From Promineifilum sp. (lineage in GTDB: Bacteria; Chloroflexota; Anaerolineae; Promineifilales; Promineifilaceae): a DNA stretch of 64,000 bases. Numbering within the stretch: position 1 is the first letter of the stretch; each line of letters opens with the position of its first letter. Below are positions 1 through 6,928 of this stretch, piece by piece. Location: contig JACKBY010000017.1 of assembly GCA_020634335.1 (NCBI GenBank), forward strand, positions 1 to 64,000. The letters are read 5' to 3'. The position numbers and the translations under genes are program-made. A model generated the notes under the pieces. It was not told the DNA's origin. It did no database searches and saw nothing but the letters and a program-made list of their open reading frames with translations.

Positions 1-45
1 TGTAGTGTATGGCGACAGGGGGCAGGACGGCAAGCGATTGTGTGA

Positions 46-51
46 TACAAT
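46..51 (+). promoter_or_regulatory. Possible -10 element before homoserine dehydrogenase
   Basis: A TACAAT hexamer lies 36 nt before the ATG at 88. No convincing -35 hexamer is visible 16-18 nt upstream, so this is only a weak promoter suggestion for the first gene. Confidence 0.3.
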
Positions 52-87
52 CGGCCGATATCCTAACGAAGGACGGACAATCGATTT

Positions 88-1122
88 ATGCGCACTTATC
101 GACTGGCGCTCATCGGCTTTGGCAACGTCGGCCAGGGCCTGGCCACCATCCTGCGCGATCATAGCCAGATGATCGCCAGCCAACATGATGTGGAATACCG
201 CATCGTGGCTGTCAACACGGGGCGGCACGGCAGCATCTATAATCCCGAGGGGCTTGACCCTGCCATGTTGCTGGCCGCTTATGAGCAGACGGATCGCCTG
301 GATAGCGTGCCCGCGCCCAACATCGACTGGGACGTGCCCCGCATCATCTATGAGAGTAATGCCGACGTCATCGTGGAGCTGACCTCGAGTGATTTGCTCA
401 GCGGCGAGCCGGCCGCGGGCTATATTCGCGCCGCGCTGCGCCAGGATCGACACGTAGTGACCACCAACAAGGGGCCCATTGCCCTGTTCTACCCCGAACT
501 GTCGGCCGCCGCCGCCGAGCGCGGCGTCATGCTGGGCGTCGAAGGTACGGTCATGGGTGGGACACCCCTCTTGCGGGTCGGCCGCGATCTGCTGGCCACG
601 GCCGGAGTCTCGCGCATCCAGGGTATTCTCAACGGCACGACCAACTACATCCTGTCGCGCATGGCTGACGGTGAATCGTACAAGTCGGCCCTGGAGGAAG
701 CGCAGGAGAAGGGCTATGCCGAGGCCAACCCCACGGCCGATGTCGACGGCTACGACGCGGCCATCAAGCTGGTCATCCTGTCGAACCTGCTGCTGGGCGT
801 GCCGCTCAAGCTTGCCAACGTCGAGCGCGAGGGCATCCGCGAGCTGACGACGAAGGATGTCGTCCGGGCGCAGAAGGTGGGCGAGGTGTGGAAGCTGGTC
901 GGCTGGGTAGAACGCGCGCCGGATATGGTGAAGGCCTGCGTCAAGCCCATCCGTCTGCCGCAGAGCCATGCGCTGGCCTCTGTGTCGGGGGCAACAAATG
1001 CCGTCACCTTCGTCACCCAATTGCTGGGCGACGTTACCATCGTTGGCCCCGGCGCGGGTCGCGTCGAAACCGGCTACGCTGTGCTGTCCGATCTGCTGGA
1101 AATCCACCGTCGCGCGCAGTAG
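88..1122 (+). CDS. hom: Homoserine dehydrogenase, short form without ACT domain
   Basis: Cytoplasmic NAD(P)-dependent enzyme that reduces aspartate semialdehyde to homoserine, the branch step toward threonine, methionine and isoleucine. Residues 8-15 form the Rossmann turn (IGFGNVGQ). The family signature LNGTTNYILSRM lies near residue 180, and the DVDGYDAAIKLVIL segment holding the catalytic Asp/Lys pair lies near residue 220. At 344 aa it ends after the catalytic domain, so it lacks the C-terminal ACT domain used for threonine feedback in many longer (about 430 aa) homologues; allosteric control by threonine is therefore not expected. The next gene (arsR) has its own strong promoter, so hom appears to be the last or only gene of its transcript. 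Confidence 0.93.
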   Translation: MRTYRLALIGFGNVGQGLATILRDHSQMIASQHDVEYRIVAVNTGRHGSIYNPEGLDPAMLLAAYEQTDRLDSVPAPNIDWDVPRIIYESNADVIVELTSSDLLSGEPAAGYIRAALRQDRHVVTTNKGPIALFYPELSAAAAERGVMLGVEGTVMGGTPLLRVGRDLLATAGVSRIQGILNGTTNYILSRMADGESYKSALEEAQEKGYAEANPTADVDGYDAAIKLVILSNLLLGVPLKLANVEREGIRELTTKDVVRAQKVGEVWKLVGWVERAPDMVKACVKPIRLPQSHALASVSGATNAVTFVTQLLGDVTIVGPGAGRVETGYAVLSDLLEIHRRAQ

Positions 1123-1130
1123 GAAAAACC

Positions 1131-1239
1131 TTCACGGATTTTACAGATACCCGGATTAAGAAGCGCGATGCGCAAATTAGGCCGATTAACGAAAAGAAAA
1201 CCGGCCGATAAATAGGGCGCTTACTAATCTGTGAAATCA
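1131..1239. repeat. Degenerate CACAGATT-type repeat region after hom
   Basis: The gap between hom and the arsR promoter begins with words of the type ACGGATTTTACAGAT and ends with TAATCTGTGAAATC, which are imperfect inverse copies. The same words recur near 35066 and at 58738-58803. It looks like a decayed copy of that intergenic hairpin repeat. No gene is seen here. Confidence 0.35.
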
Positions 1240-1296
1240 GTCATTCTCCCTTTTGCCTGGCGAGACAACCAGCCGTTTCCGGCAAACATTTTCCCC

Positions 1297-1324
1297 TTGA
1301 CACAACGACGTTCGTAGGTATAAT
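1297..1324 (+). promoter_or_regulatory. Consensus sigma-70 promoter of arsR
   Basis: TTGACA at 1297-1302 and TATAAT at 1319-1324 are separated by 16 bp; both hexamers match the sigma-70 consensus perfectly. The predicted start of transcription, about 1331, falls inside the palindrome at 1329-1344, which fits a promoter strongly active unless blocked by a repressor. Confidence 0.85.
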
Positions 1325-1328
1325 TCAA

Positions 1329-1344
1329 ATTGATGGACATCAAT
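1329..1344. promoter_or_regulatory. Candidate ArsR operator at the arsR transcription start
   Basis: ATTGATGGACATCAAT is a perfect 7-bp inverted repeat (ATTGATG / CATCAAT) with a 2-bp centre, placed 4 bp after the -10 box. A related 16-mer lies at 1716-1731 before arsM; reading that copy on the opposite strand, 12 of 16 positions agree. Position and duplication suggest autoregulation plus control of arsM by the ArsR-family protein encoded here (inference). Confidence 0.6.
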
Positions 1345-1680
1345 ATGAGTGATGAATCGGACGAGTCGCTCTCGTTCGCCAAAGCCATGGCCGACGAAAC
1401 GCGGCAGCGTGTCATGAGCTTGCTGTGTTGCCGCTGGGTATGCGTCGGCGACATCGTCAGCGAGATGCGCGGCGTCACCCAACCCACCATTTCCCATCAC
1501 CTGGCGATTTTGCGCGAGGCCGGATTGGTCCACGTGCGCCGCGAGGGCAAGCAGGTGTTCTATTCGCTGAATCAGGCCGAAGTGGTCACGTGCTGCGGCC
1601 GAATCATGCGCGTCTTCGCTCCGGAGCATGTGGACGCGCTGGAGACAGTAACTGAGCCGGTCGCTCCCCGGTCTGCGTGA
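1333..1680 (+). CDS. arsR: ArsR/SmtB-family metal-responsive repressor
   Basis: About 115-residue winged-helix repressor. The recognition helix region reads VTQPTISHHLAILREAGLV, followed by the wing (VRREGKQVFYSLN). A Cys-rich segment LLCCRWVCVGD just before the DNA-binding helix and a second CC pair near the C-terminus (VTCCGRI) are likely As(III)/Sb(III) ligands, although the spacing differs from the E. coli type CVCDLC site. The adjacent arsM gene supports arsenite sensing. The start is uncertain: ATG 1333 would give an almost leaderless message given the promoter, while ATG 1345 gives a leader of about 14 nt; a TTG at 1330 is also in frame. None has a clear ribosome binding site. Confidence 0.85.
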   Translation: MDINMSDESDESLSFAKAMADETRQRVMSLLCCRWVCVGDIVSEMRGVTQPTISHHLAILREAGLVHVRREGKQVFYSLNQAEVVTCCGRIMRVFAPEHVDALETVTEPVAPRSA

Positions 1681-1707
1681 CGGCCCAAATTCAGCGAATT
1701 TTTTTAC

Positions 1708-1713
1708 TATAAC
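1708..1713 (+). promoter_or_regulatory. Probable -10 box of arsM
   Basis: TATAAC, 2 bp upstream of the second operator-like palindrome, which mirrors the -10/operator arrangement at arsR. No good -35 hexamer is evident, so arsM may also be read through from arsR. Confidence 0.4.
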
Positions 1714-1715
1714 CC

Positions 1716-1731
1716 ATCGAAGTCTATCGAT
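1716..1731. promoter_or_regulatory. Second candidate ArsR operator, before arsM
   Basis: ATCGAAGTCTATCGAT contains the inverted halves ATCGA / TCGAT. Its reverse complement matches the arsR operator at 12 of 16 positions, including the central GAC. It sits just after a TATAAC box and 14 bp before the arsM ATG. Confidence 0.5.
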
Positions 1732-1745
1732 ATGAGGCGTGTTCC

Positions 1746-2570
1746 ATGATACAAACAAGTCAGCAGATTCACAAGGCAGTCCAGGAGCGTTACGGCCGGT
1801 TGGCAGTCGAATCGCCCGGCGCGAGTTGTTGCTCCAGCGACGGCGATTGCTGTGGGACGACGGCGAGCGTTTTGCCCGCCGATGTGGCCGTGGCCGGCGA
1901 AGCACTCGACGCGATCTATTCCAACCTCTACACGGCCGATACCGGCTGGCTGCCCACAGAAGTCACCGGGCTGTCGCTCGGCTGTGGCGATCCCATCACG
2001 TTAGCCGCCTTGCAGCCGGGCCAGACCGTTCTCGATCTGGGCTCCGGCGGCGGCATCGACGCCTTCATGGCCGCGCGGCAGGTAGGCCCGGCGGGTCGCG
2101 TCATCGGCGTGGACATGACGCCGCAGATGCTGGCCCGGGCCGAAAGCAACAAGGCCAAGGTCGGGCTGGACAACGTAGAGTTTCGTCAGGGCTACATCGA
2201 AGCCCTGCCCGTGGCTGATGGGTCCGTGGACGTCATCCTGTCCAACTGCGTCATCAACCTCAGCCCCGACAAGGCCGCCGTCTTTCGCGAAGCCTACCGG
2301 GTGTTGCGGCCCGGCGGCCGCCTGGCGGTGTCGGACATGATGACCCGCGGCCTGTTCACGGCCGAAGACCGCGCCAATATGTCGGCCTGGGCGGGCTGTG
2401 TCACCGGCGCAGAAGACGTGGCCCTCTATGCCGGGGCCATGCGCGCTGCCGGGTTCGCGGATATCTCGATTGTCGACAAGGCGCAGCCTGACGTGGAACT
2501 GGCGGAACAGCCGTTAGAGAGCGGTCCGGCGCAGCTTTTCAGCGCGCGGGTGACGGCGGTGAAAGGGTAG
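1746..2570 (+). CDS. arsM: Arsenite S-adenosylmethionine methyltransferase ArsM
   Basis: Methylates As(III) to mono-, di- and trimethyl arsenicals using SAM, detoxifying and volatilising arsenic in the cytoplasm. The SAM site reads LDLGSGGGIDAF near residue 100. The three Cys positions conserved in ArsM can be recognised: the Cys of LSLGCGDP, of SNCVINLSPDK and of WAGCVTGAED. An extra N-terminal Cys cluster (GASCCSSDGDCC) is typical of many bacterial ArsM proteins. The length of 274 aa is normal for the family. Immediately downstream of arsR and sharing an operator-like site, it forms a minimal arsenic methylation module without a visible efflux pump or reductase. Confidence 0.93.
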   Translation: MIQTSQQIHKAVQERYGRLAVESPGASCCSSDGDCCGTTASVLPADVAVAGEALDAIYSNLYTADTGWLPTEVTGLSLGCGDPITLAALQPGQTVLDLGSGGGIDAFMAARQVGPAGRVIGVDMTPQMLARAESNKAKVGLDNVEFRQGYIEALPVADGSVDVILSNCVINLSPDKAAVFREAYRVLRPGGRLAVSDMMTRGLFTAEDRANMSAWAGCVTGAEDVALYAGAMRAAGFADISIVDKAQPDVELAEQPLESGPAQLFSARVTAVKG

Positions 2571-2582
2571 GATTTAATGCCA

Positions 2583-2631
2583 GGACGTCAAGTCGCCATG
2601 TGAAGGAATTTCACATGGCGACTTGACGTCC
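2583..2631. terminator. Perfect 22-bp hairpin between converging arsM and ssb
   Basis: 2583-2604 and 2610-2631 are exact reverse complements with a 5-nt loop. No T-run follows on either strand. Its place between two converging genes fits a bidirectional terminator or RNA end protector. The perfect pairing would also fit a small mobile palindrome. Confidence 0.5.
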
Positions 2632-2641
2632 CGGTTGGCTT

Positions 2642-2659
2642 GCCGGTTAAGAAACCGGC
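2642..2659. repeat. Dispersed GCCGGTT/AACCGGC palindromic repeat, copy 1
   Basis: GCCGGTT and AACCGGC arms with a 4-nt loop, followed by GCTACA. Related copies lie at 11272-11288, 44904-44910 (half) and 45698-45715, several carrying the same GTAGCGC/GCGCTACA flank. Confidence 0.55.
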
Positions 2660-2670
2660 GCTACAGGATA

Positions 2671-3108
2671 TTAAAAGGGGATGTCGTCTTCCTCTTGGGC
2701 CGCCGGCTTGCCGCCGCCCTGAGAGGTGTTGTCGTAGTTACCCGAGCTGCCGCCTTCTTCGCGACCACCAAGAAAGCGCACAACTTCGGCCGTCATTTCA
2801 AAGGACGACCCCGCCGTGCCGTCCTGGCGTGTATAAATGCGAGGGCTGCCCGTTTGCGGATCCGGCCGTAAATGGCCTTCGACCAGGACCATTCGACCCT
2901 TGCTCAGGTATTGATTCACCGATTCGCCTTGGCGACCCCACACTGAGACGCGAAACCAGGTGGTTTCCTCCACCGGCTGCCCGGTGTTCTTGTCCGTCCA
3001 GCGTCGATCGGTGGCGACGTTCATACTGGTCACGGCCGTGCCGTCCGGCAAATACCGCATCTCCGGGTCCCGACCGAGACGTCCCACAATCACGAGTTTC
3101 TGATACAT
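2671..3108 (-). CDS. ssb: Single-stranded DNA-binding protein
   Basis: Coats single-stranded DNA in replication, repair and recombination. The OB fold covers roughly residues 1-110, beginning MYQKLVIVGRLGRDPEMRY with the usual WFRVSVWG strand. A Gly/Ser/Asn-rich disordered linker follows, then the acidic tip DDIPF that recruits partner proteins. The length of 145 aa is typical of bacterial SSB. The start is supported by AAGGAG about 8 nt upstream of the ATG. It is transcribed away from the M20 gene pair from a divergent promoter. Confidence 0.96.
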   Translation of the reverse strand: MYQKLVIVGRLGRDPEMRYLPDGTAVTSMNVATDRRWTDKNTGQPVEETTWFRVSVWGRQGESVNQYLSKGRMVLVEGHLRPDPQTGSPRIYTRQDGTAGSSFEMTAEVVRFLGGREEGGSSGNYDNTSQGGGKPAAQEEDDIPF

Positions 3109-3224
3109 TTGCGATTCTCCTTAAGTCGTGCCTTGCGCTATTCGGCCGAGTCATCCTCTGGGCCGCCAAGGCAAATAGTAACACGTTCTACGCAAACGTT
3201 CCATTTGATGCGTATCTACAACAT

Positions 3225-3253
3225 AGTATAGCACGAATGTTCTGATTATGCAA
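3225..3253 (-). promoter_or_regulatory. Sigma-70 promoter of ssb
   Basis: On the minus strand, TTGCAT (3248-3253) and TATACT (3225-3230) are spaced 17 bp apart. This leaves an untranslated leader of roughly 110 nt before ssb. Confidence 0.65.
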
Positions 3254-3274
3254 TAGTTTGCTCCCCTTTTTCTC

Positions 3275-3303
3275 TTGAATACCCTCCCCCGCGGTGATAT
3301 AAC
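3275..3303 (+). promoter_or_regulatory. Sigma-70 promoter of the M20 gene pair (leaderless)
   Basis: TTGAAT at 3275-3280 and TATAAC at 3298-3303 are 17 bp apart. The ATG at 3310 lies 6 nt after the -10 box, so transcription should begin at or next to the start codon. Confidence 0.65.
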
Positions 3304-3309
3304 CTAGCC

Positions 3310-4584
3310 ATGATTGCCCATGCGTCGTACTCCGATCTTCGTACTTTCCTGCAACGTAATCAATCCCTCTACCTTGACCTGCTGCGCCAGATGGTGGCGG
3401 TCAACAGCTTTACGTTGAATCCGTCGGGCGTCAACGCCCTCGGCCACCTGACGGCCGATCTGTTCGCCCCGCTCGGCTTCCAGGCCGAGAGCGTCCCCTC
3501 GCCCGACTATCGCTACGGCCACCACCTGATCCTCACCCGCGCCGGCCACGCCCCTGATGCGCGCCCCGCCCCGGTCATCGGCCTCATCTCCCATCTGGAC
3601 ACCGTGTTTCCGGCGGCCGAGGAGCAGGCCAACGATTTTCATTTCCGCATCGAGGGCGACCGCGTCTATGGTCCCGGCACGGTCGATATCAAGGGCGGCA
3701 CGGTGATGATCTACATGATCCTCGACGGGCTTCGCCACGCTTTTCCCCACGTCTATGAGGGCATCACCTGGCATATTTTGCTCAATGCCGCCGAAGAGGT
3801 CCTGGCCCCCGACTTCGGCCGACTGAGCCGCGAACGACTGGGCGGCGCGCTGGCGGCGCTGGTTTTCGAGGGCGGCGAGATGGCCGACGGCGACTACAAG
3901 CTGGTGACAGCCCGCAAGGGCATGGCTCGTTACCGCGTCCGGGTAGACGGGCGCAGCGCCCATGCCGGCGCTTCCCATCCCAAAGGGGCCAACGCCATCG
4001 TCCAGCTGGCCGACGTCATCCGCGCCATCGCCGAGCTGACCGACCACGACCGCGAGCTGACCTTCAACGTGGGCACGGTGTCGGGCGGCACGGTGATGAA
4101 TCGCGTCCCCCATCAGGCCGCGGCCAGTGTCGAGATGCGCGCCTACGACCGGAGTGTCTTCGAGGAAGGCGTGGCCGGCATGTTGGCCCTCAATGATTTC
4201 TGCACCGTTCGCAGTCTCGACGACGGCTATCCCTGTCGCGTCGAAGTGGAGTTGGAAGGGCGCTGGTCCCCTTGGCCGCCGAACGACGCCACCAACGGGC
4301 TCTTTGACGTCTGGCGGGCCGCCGCTGCCGATCTGGGCCTGAAGATTGTCCCGCAATCACGTGGGGGCCTCAGCGACGGTAACTGGCTGTGGGACCTGCT
4401 GCCCACCATCGACGGCCTTGGCCCCCAGGGCGATAACGCTCATTCGTCCGAGCGCAGCGACGACGGCAGCAAGGATCAAGAATACGTGCTGGCCTCGTCG
4501 TTCGTGCCCAAGGCGCTGCTCAATATCGCTGCCACCCTGCGGCTGGTCGAATCCGCTCGCCTCGTGTCGGGGAGCGAGCAATGA
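3310..4584 (+). CDS. M20-family metallo-amidohydrolase/peptidase (first of pair)
   Basis: Di-zinc hydrolase of the ArgE/DapE/CPG2 class, cytoplasmic, 424 aa. Visible metal-site motifs are SHLDTV (first His/Asp), PGTVDIKGG (bridging Asp region) and AAEEV (general-base Glu followed by the metal Glu). The dimerisation (lid) domain contains GRSAHAGASHPKGANA, and GPQGDNAHSSER near the C-terminus supplies the last metal His. No ribosome binding site is seen, in keeping with the leaderless promoter. The substrate cannot be assigned. The next gene overlaps by 4 bp (ATGA), so the two are translationally coupled and may act on the same peptide or acylamino acid. Confidence 0.85.
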   Translation: MIAHASYSDLRTFLQRNQSLYLDLLRQMVAVNSFTLNPSGVNALGHLTADLFAPLGFQAESVPSPDYRYGHHLILTRAGHAPDARPAPVIGLISHLDTVFPAAEEQANDFHFRIEGDRVYGPGTVDIKGGTVMIYMILDGLRHAFPHVYEGITWHILLNAAEEVLAPDFGRLSRERLGGALAALVFEGGEMADGDYKLVTARKGMARYRVRVDGRSAHAGASHPKGANAIVQLADVIRAIAELTDHDRELTFNVGTVSGGTVMNRVPHQAAASVEMRAYDRSVFEEGVAGMLALNDFCTVRSLDDGYPCRVEVELEGRWSPWPPNDATNGLFDVWRAAAADLGLKIVPQSRGGLSDGNWLWDLLPTIDGLGPQGDNAHSSERSDDGSKDQEYVLASSFVPKALLNIAATLRLVESARLVSGSEQ

Positions 4585-5735
4585 CGGATTGGAATGCCTG
4601 CCTGGACGACTGCGTGGCCTTTGCCCAGCGTCTCATCCGCACGCCCAGCATGCCCGGCGAGGAAGCCGCCATCGCGGCCGTCGTCGCCGCGGAGCTGAAG
4701 CGCTTGGGTTACGACGACGTGTGGAGCGACGCCGCCGGCAATGTCTTTGGCCGCCTGCACGGCCGCGACCGCAGCTTGCCCGCGCTGGTCCTCAACACCC
4801 ACCTCGACCACGTCGATCCCGGTGATCCGGCCTTGTGGCCCACGCCGCCGTTTGCGGCCGAGATTCGTGACGGCCGGCTGATCGGCCGCGGTGCATGTGA
4901 TATCAAAGGCCCTATGGCTGTGCAGGTCCATAGCGCCGCCGTTCTGCTGGCCGCCGGCGAGCGGCCGCGGCGCGACGTCGTGTTCTGCGGCGTTGTGCAG
5001 GAGGAGACCGGCGGCGCGGGAGCTGTTCATTGGGTGAAGAATCTCGACTATCCGGTGGAACTGGTCATCCTGGGCGAGCCGTCAGCCAACACGCTGGCGC
5101 TGGGCCATCGCGGCATCGCCCAGTTCTGGCTCACCTTCCACGGTCGCTCGGCCCACGCCAGCGCCCCGGAACGCGCCGTGAACCCCAACTACGCCCTGGC
5201 GGCCTTTCTGTCTCAGTTGGAGGCCGCCACGGCCGGGCTGCGCGTCCACCCGGTGCTGGGCCCCACGTCGGTCTCGCCGACCATCGTCCAGGTGGACACC
5301 ACCAGCGGCAACGTCACCCCGGCCTGGACGCGCGTCTTGCTCGACTTTCGCACGTCGTCGGAGAGCGTCAACAGCCTGCGGGCGTTGATCGGCCGTCTGG
5401 CCGGCGACAGCGCGCATACGCTGGCCTATGCCGAGGGAACGGCGTCGTTACCCCTGACGGATTCCAATGAGCCGATTACCGGATTCTTCATCCCGCCGGA
5501 CAGCCCGCTGGTGCGCCGGGTGCAGGCAGCGTTGGGCCGGGGAACAGGACGCGAACCACCATTGACTCACTACCGCTTCGCCACCGACGGTCGCCACATG
5601 GCCCCGCGCGGCCTGCCCGTCCTTGGCTACGCGCCGGGCGAAGAAGAGATGGCCCACACCGCCGGGGAAAGCATCGCCATCGATCAGATGATGGAAAGCC
5701 TGCGGGGGCACGCGCAGCTTCTGCGGGAATTCTGA
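4581..5735 (+). CDS. M20-family deacylase, ArgE/DapE-like (second of pair)
   Basis: 384 aa di-zinc hydrolase. Motifs seen are NTHLDHVDPGD, GRGACDIKGPMA and VVQEETGGAGA, the last being the catalytic EE pair. The lid-domain segment FHGRSAHASAPERAVNPNY and a C-terminal TDGRHM/EEEMAHTAGE metal-binding stretch are also present. Family members include acetylornithine deacetylase, succinyl-diaminopimelate desuccinylase and LysW-lysine hydrolases. No arg, dap or LysW genes are nearby, so the choice is open. It is only distantly similar to its upstream neighbour, so this is a mixed pair rather than a recent duplication. Confidence 0.85.
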   Translation: MTDWNACLDDCVAFAQRLIRTPSMPGEEAAIAAVVAAELKRLGYDDVWSDAAGNVFGRLHGRDRSLPALVLNTHLDHVDPGDPALWPTPPFAAEIRDGRLIGRGACDIKGPMAVQVHSAAVLLAAGERPRRDVVFCGVVQEETGGAGAVHWVKNLDYPVELVILGEPSANTLALGHRGIAQFWLTFHGRSAHASAPERAVNPNYALAAFLSQLEAATAGLRVHPVLGPTSVSPTIVQVDTTSGNVTPAWTRVLLDFRTSSESVNSLRALIGRLAGDSAHTLAYAEGTASLPLTDSNEPITGFFIPPDSPLVRRVQAALGRGTGREPPLTHYRFATDGRHMAPRGLPVLGYAPGEEEMAHTAGESIAIDQMMESLRGHAQLLREF

Positions 5736-5763
5736 GTAGTCGTGGATGGATCGCGGCGATCAC

Positions 5764-5792
5764 TTGACGCCGTATCGTCCAATCGTTACGCT
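5764..5792 (+). promoter_or_regulatory. Promoter of the DtxR-family gene
   Basis: TTGACG at 5764-5769 and TACGCT at 5787-5792 with a 17-bp spacer. Predicted transcription start is about 10 nt before the ATG at 5810. Confidence 0.5.
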
Positions 5793-5809
5793 TGGATCAG
5801 GAATCGCCT

Positions 5810-6529
5810 ATGCCGAAGATCGATCAACTGGACCGCGGCCAATCGCAACAGCGCGATGGCCTGAGCCATCAGGCAATCGAAGATTACGTCAAGACTATCT
5901 ACGCCCTCGCGCTGGAAGAGAGTCCCGTCTCGACGTCGCGCATCGCCGCGGCGCGACGGGTGAAACCCGCCTCGGCCACCAGCATGATCCAGCGTCTGGC
6001 CAAACTGCACCTGGTGAACTACGAAAAACACTACGGCGTCACGCTGACCGCGACGGGCGACAAGCTGGCCCTGGAAGTGATCCGCCATCACCGGTTGCTG
6101 GAATTGTACCTGATGGAAGCGCTCGGCTTCAGCTGGGACGAGGTTCATGAACAGGCCGACATCCTGGAACACGTCATCAGCGAAAAGCTGGAGGAGCGCA
6201 TTGCGGCGGCGTTGAACCATCCCGAGTTTGACCCGCACGGCGACCCCATTCCCGCGCTGGACGGCACCATAGCCGTCATAGACACGACCGCGCTCGCCGA
6301 CATGCCCGCCGGCGCGCGGGCGCGCGTGTCGCGCATCCCCGACGACTCGAACAGCGAACTGCTGCGCTATCTGGCCGGGCTGGGGCTTGTGCCGGGGGTG
6401 GAAGTGCGCATGATCGAGGTCGCGCCGTTCCTCGGCCCCTTGACCATCGCGGTCAGCGATGAGCACAAGGTCATCGGCCGCAACCTGGCCGAACTGGTGC
6501 TGGTCGAGCACCTGACAGCCCCCAATTGA
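5810..6529 (+). CDS. DtxR/MntR-family metal-dependent transcriptional regulator
   Basis: 239-residue manganese- or iron-dependent repressor. An N-terminal winged helix (AIEDYVKTIYALALEESPVSTSRIAA) is followed by a dimerisation/metal domain with HHRLLELYLMEALG and ALNHPEFDPHGDPIP, where the His, Glu and Cys-position ligands usually lie. The C-terminal 75 residues resemble an SH3-like FeoA domain (LAGLGLVPGVEVRMIEVAPF). The ATG at 5810 was chosen over an upstream TTG (5792) because AGGAA lies just before it. No transporter target gene is adjacent, so the metal cannot be named. Confidence 0.9.
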   Translation: MPKIDQLDRGQSQQRDGLSHQAIEDYVKTIYALALEESPVSTSRIAAARRVKPASATSMIQRLAKLHLVNYEKHYGVTLTATGDKLALEVIRHHRLLELYLMEALGFSWDEVHEQADILEHVISEKLEERIAAALNHPEFDPHGDPIPALDGTIAVIDTTALADMPAGARARVSRIPDDSNSELLRYLAGLGLVPGVEVRMIEVAPFLGPLTIAVSDEHKVIGRNLAELVLVEHLTAPN

Positions 6530-6555
6530 CACCGCCGATCGTGTGGAAAGTCCTA

Positions 6556-6584
6556 TTGCCCCTTCGCGCGCTCTATGCTACTAT
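6556..6584 (+). promoter_or_regulatory. Promoter-like pair leading into a gene-free stretch
   Basis: TTGCCC (6556-6561) and TACTAT (6579-6584) with a 17-bp spacer. There is no convincing coding sequence on the plus strand downstream before the converging lipid kinase gene. Confidence 0.45.
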
Positions 6585-6590
6585 CTGCTC

Positions 6591-6900
6591 ACCCTGCTGT
6601 GTGCGAGAGTGATTCTAGCGTTGAGCCACTTTGATTTCCCTGGGAATTGGGATACGTAAGAGGGGATGTAGTAGCCGCAAGGCCAGGCAGTATACCTCGA
6701 GACAAAATTCCCACCTGCGATTGCAGGTTCAAACAATAGGGCACTCACGGCATGGCGGGGCGAATTCATCAACCCCTAAATTTATCGATAACCTGCGGCC
6801 CGTTTCACCCGACTGCCCCAACCGGCAGACCGACGTGAAACGCCGTGTTCTCACTGTCAATGAGAAAGGCTTAAACGCGCCCCAGGCTTGCCCCCGATCA
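6591..6900 (+). ncRNA. Candidate structured non-coding RNA (unclassified)
   Basis: Gene-free 399-nt stretch between converging genes, following a promoter-like pair. It contains several exact stems: TGGGAATT 6641-6648 with 6706-6713; ACCTGC 6713-6718 with 6723-6728; CGTTTCAC 6801-6808 with 6835-6842, which encloses an inner CTGCC/GGCAG stem. It does not show the hallmark sequences of RNase P RNA, tmRNA or SRP RNA that I could check by eye; a 6S-type RNA cannot be excluded. No T-run terminator is visible. An open frame across part of it has no recognisable protein. Confidence 0.3.
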
Positions 6901-6928
6901 TCTAAAATACCTGCGGGTGCTCTCCCCA

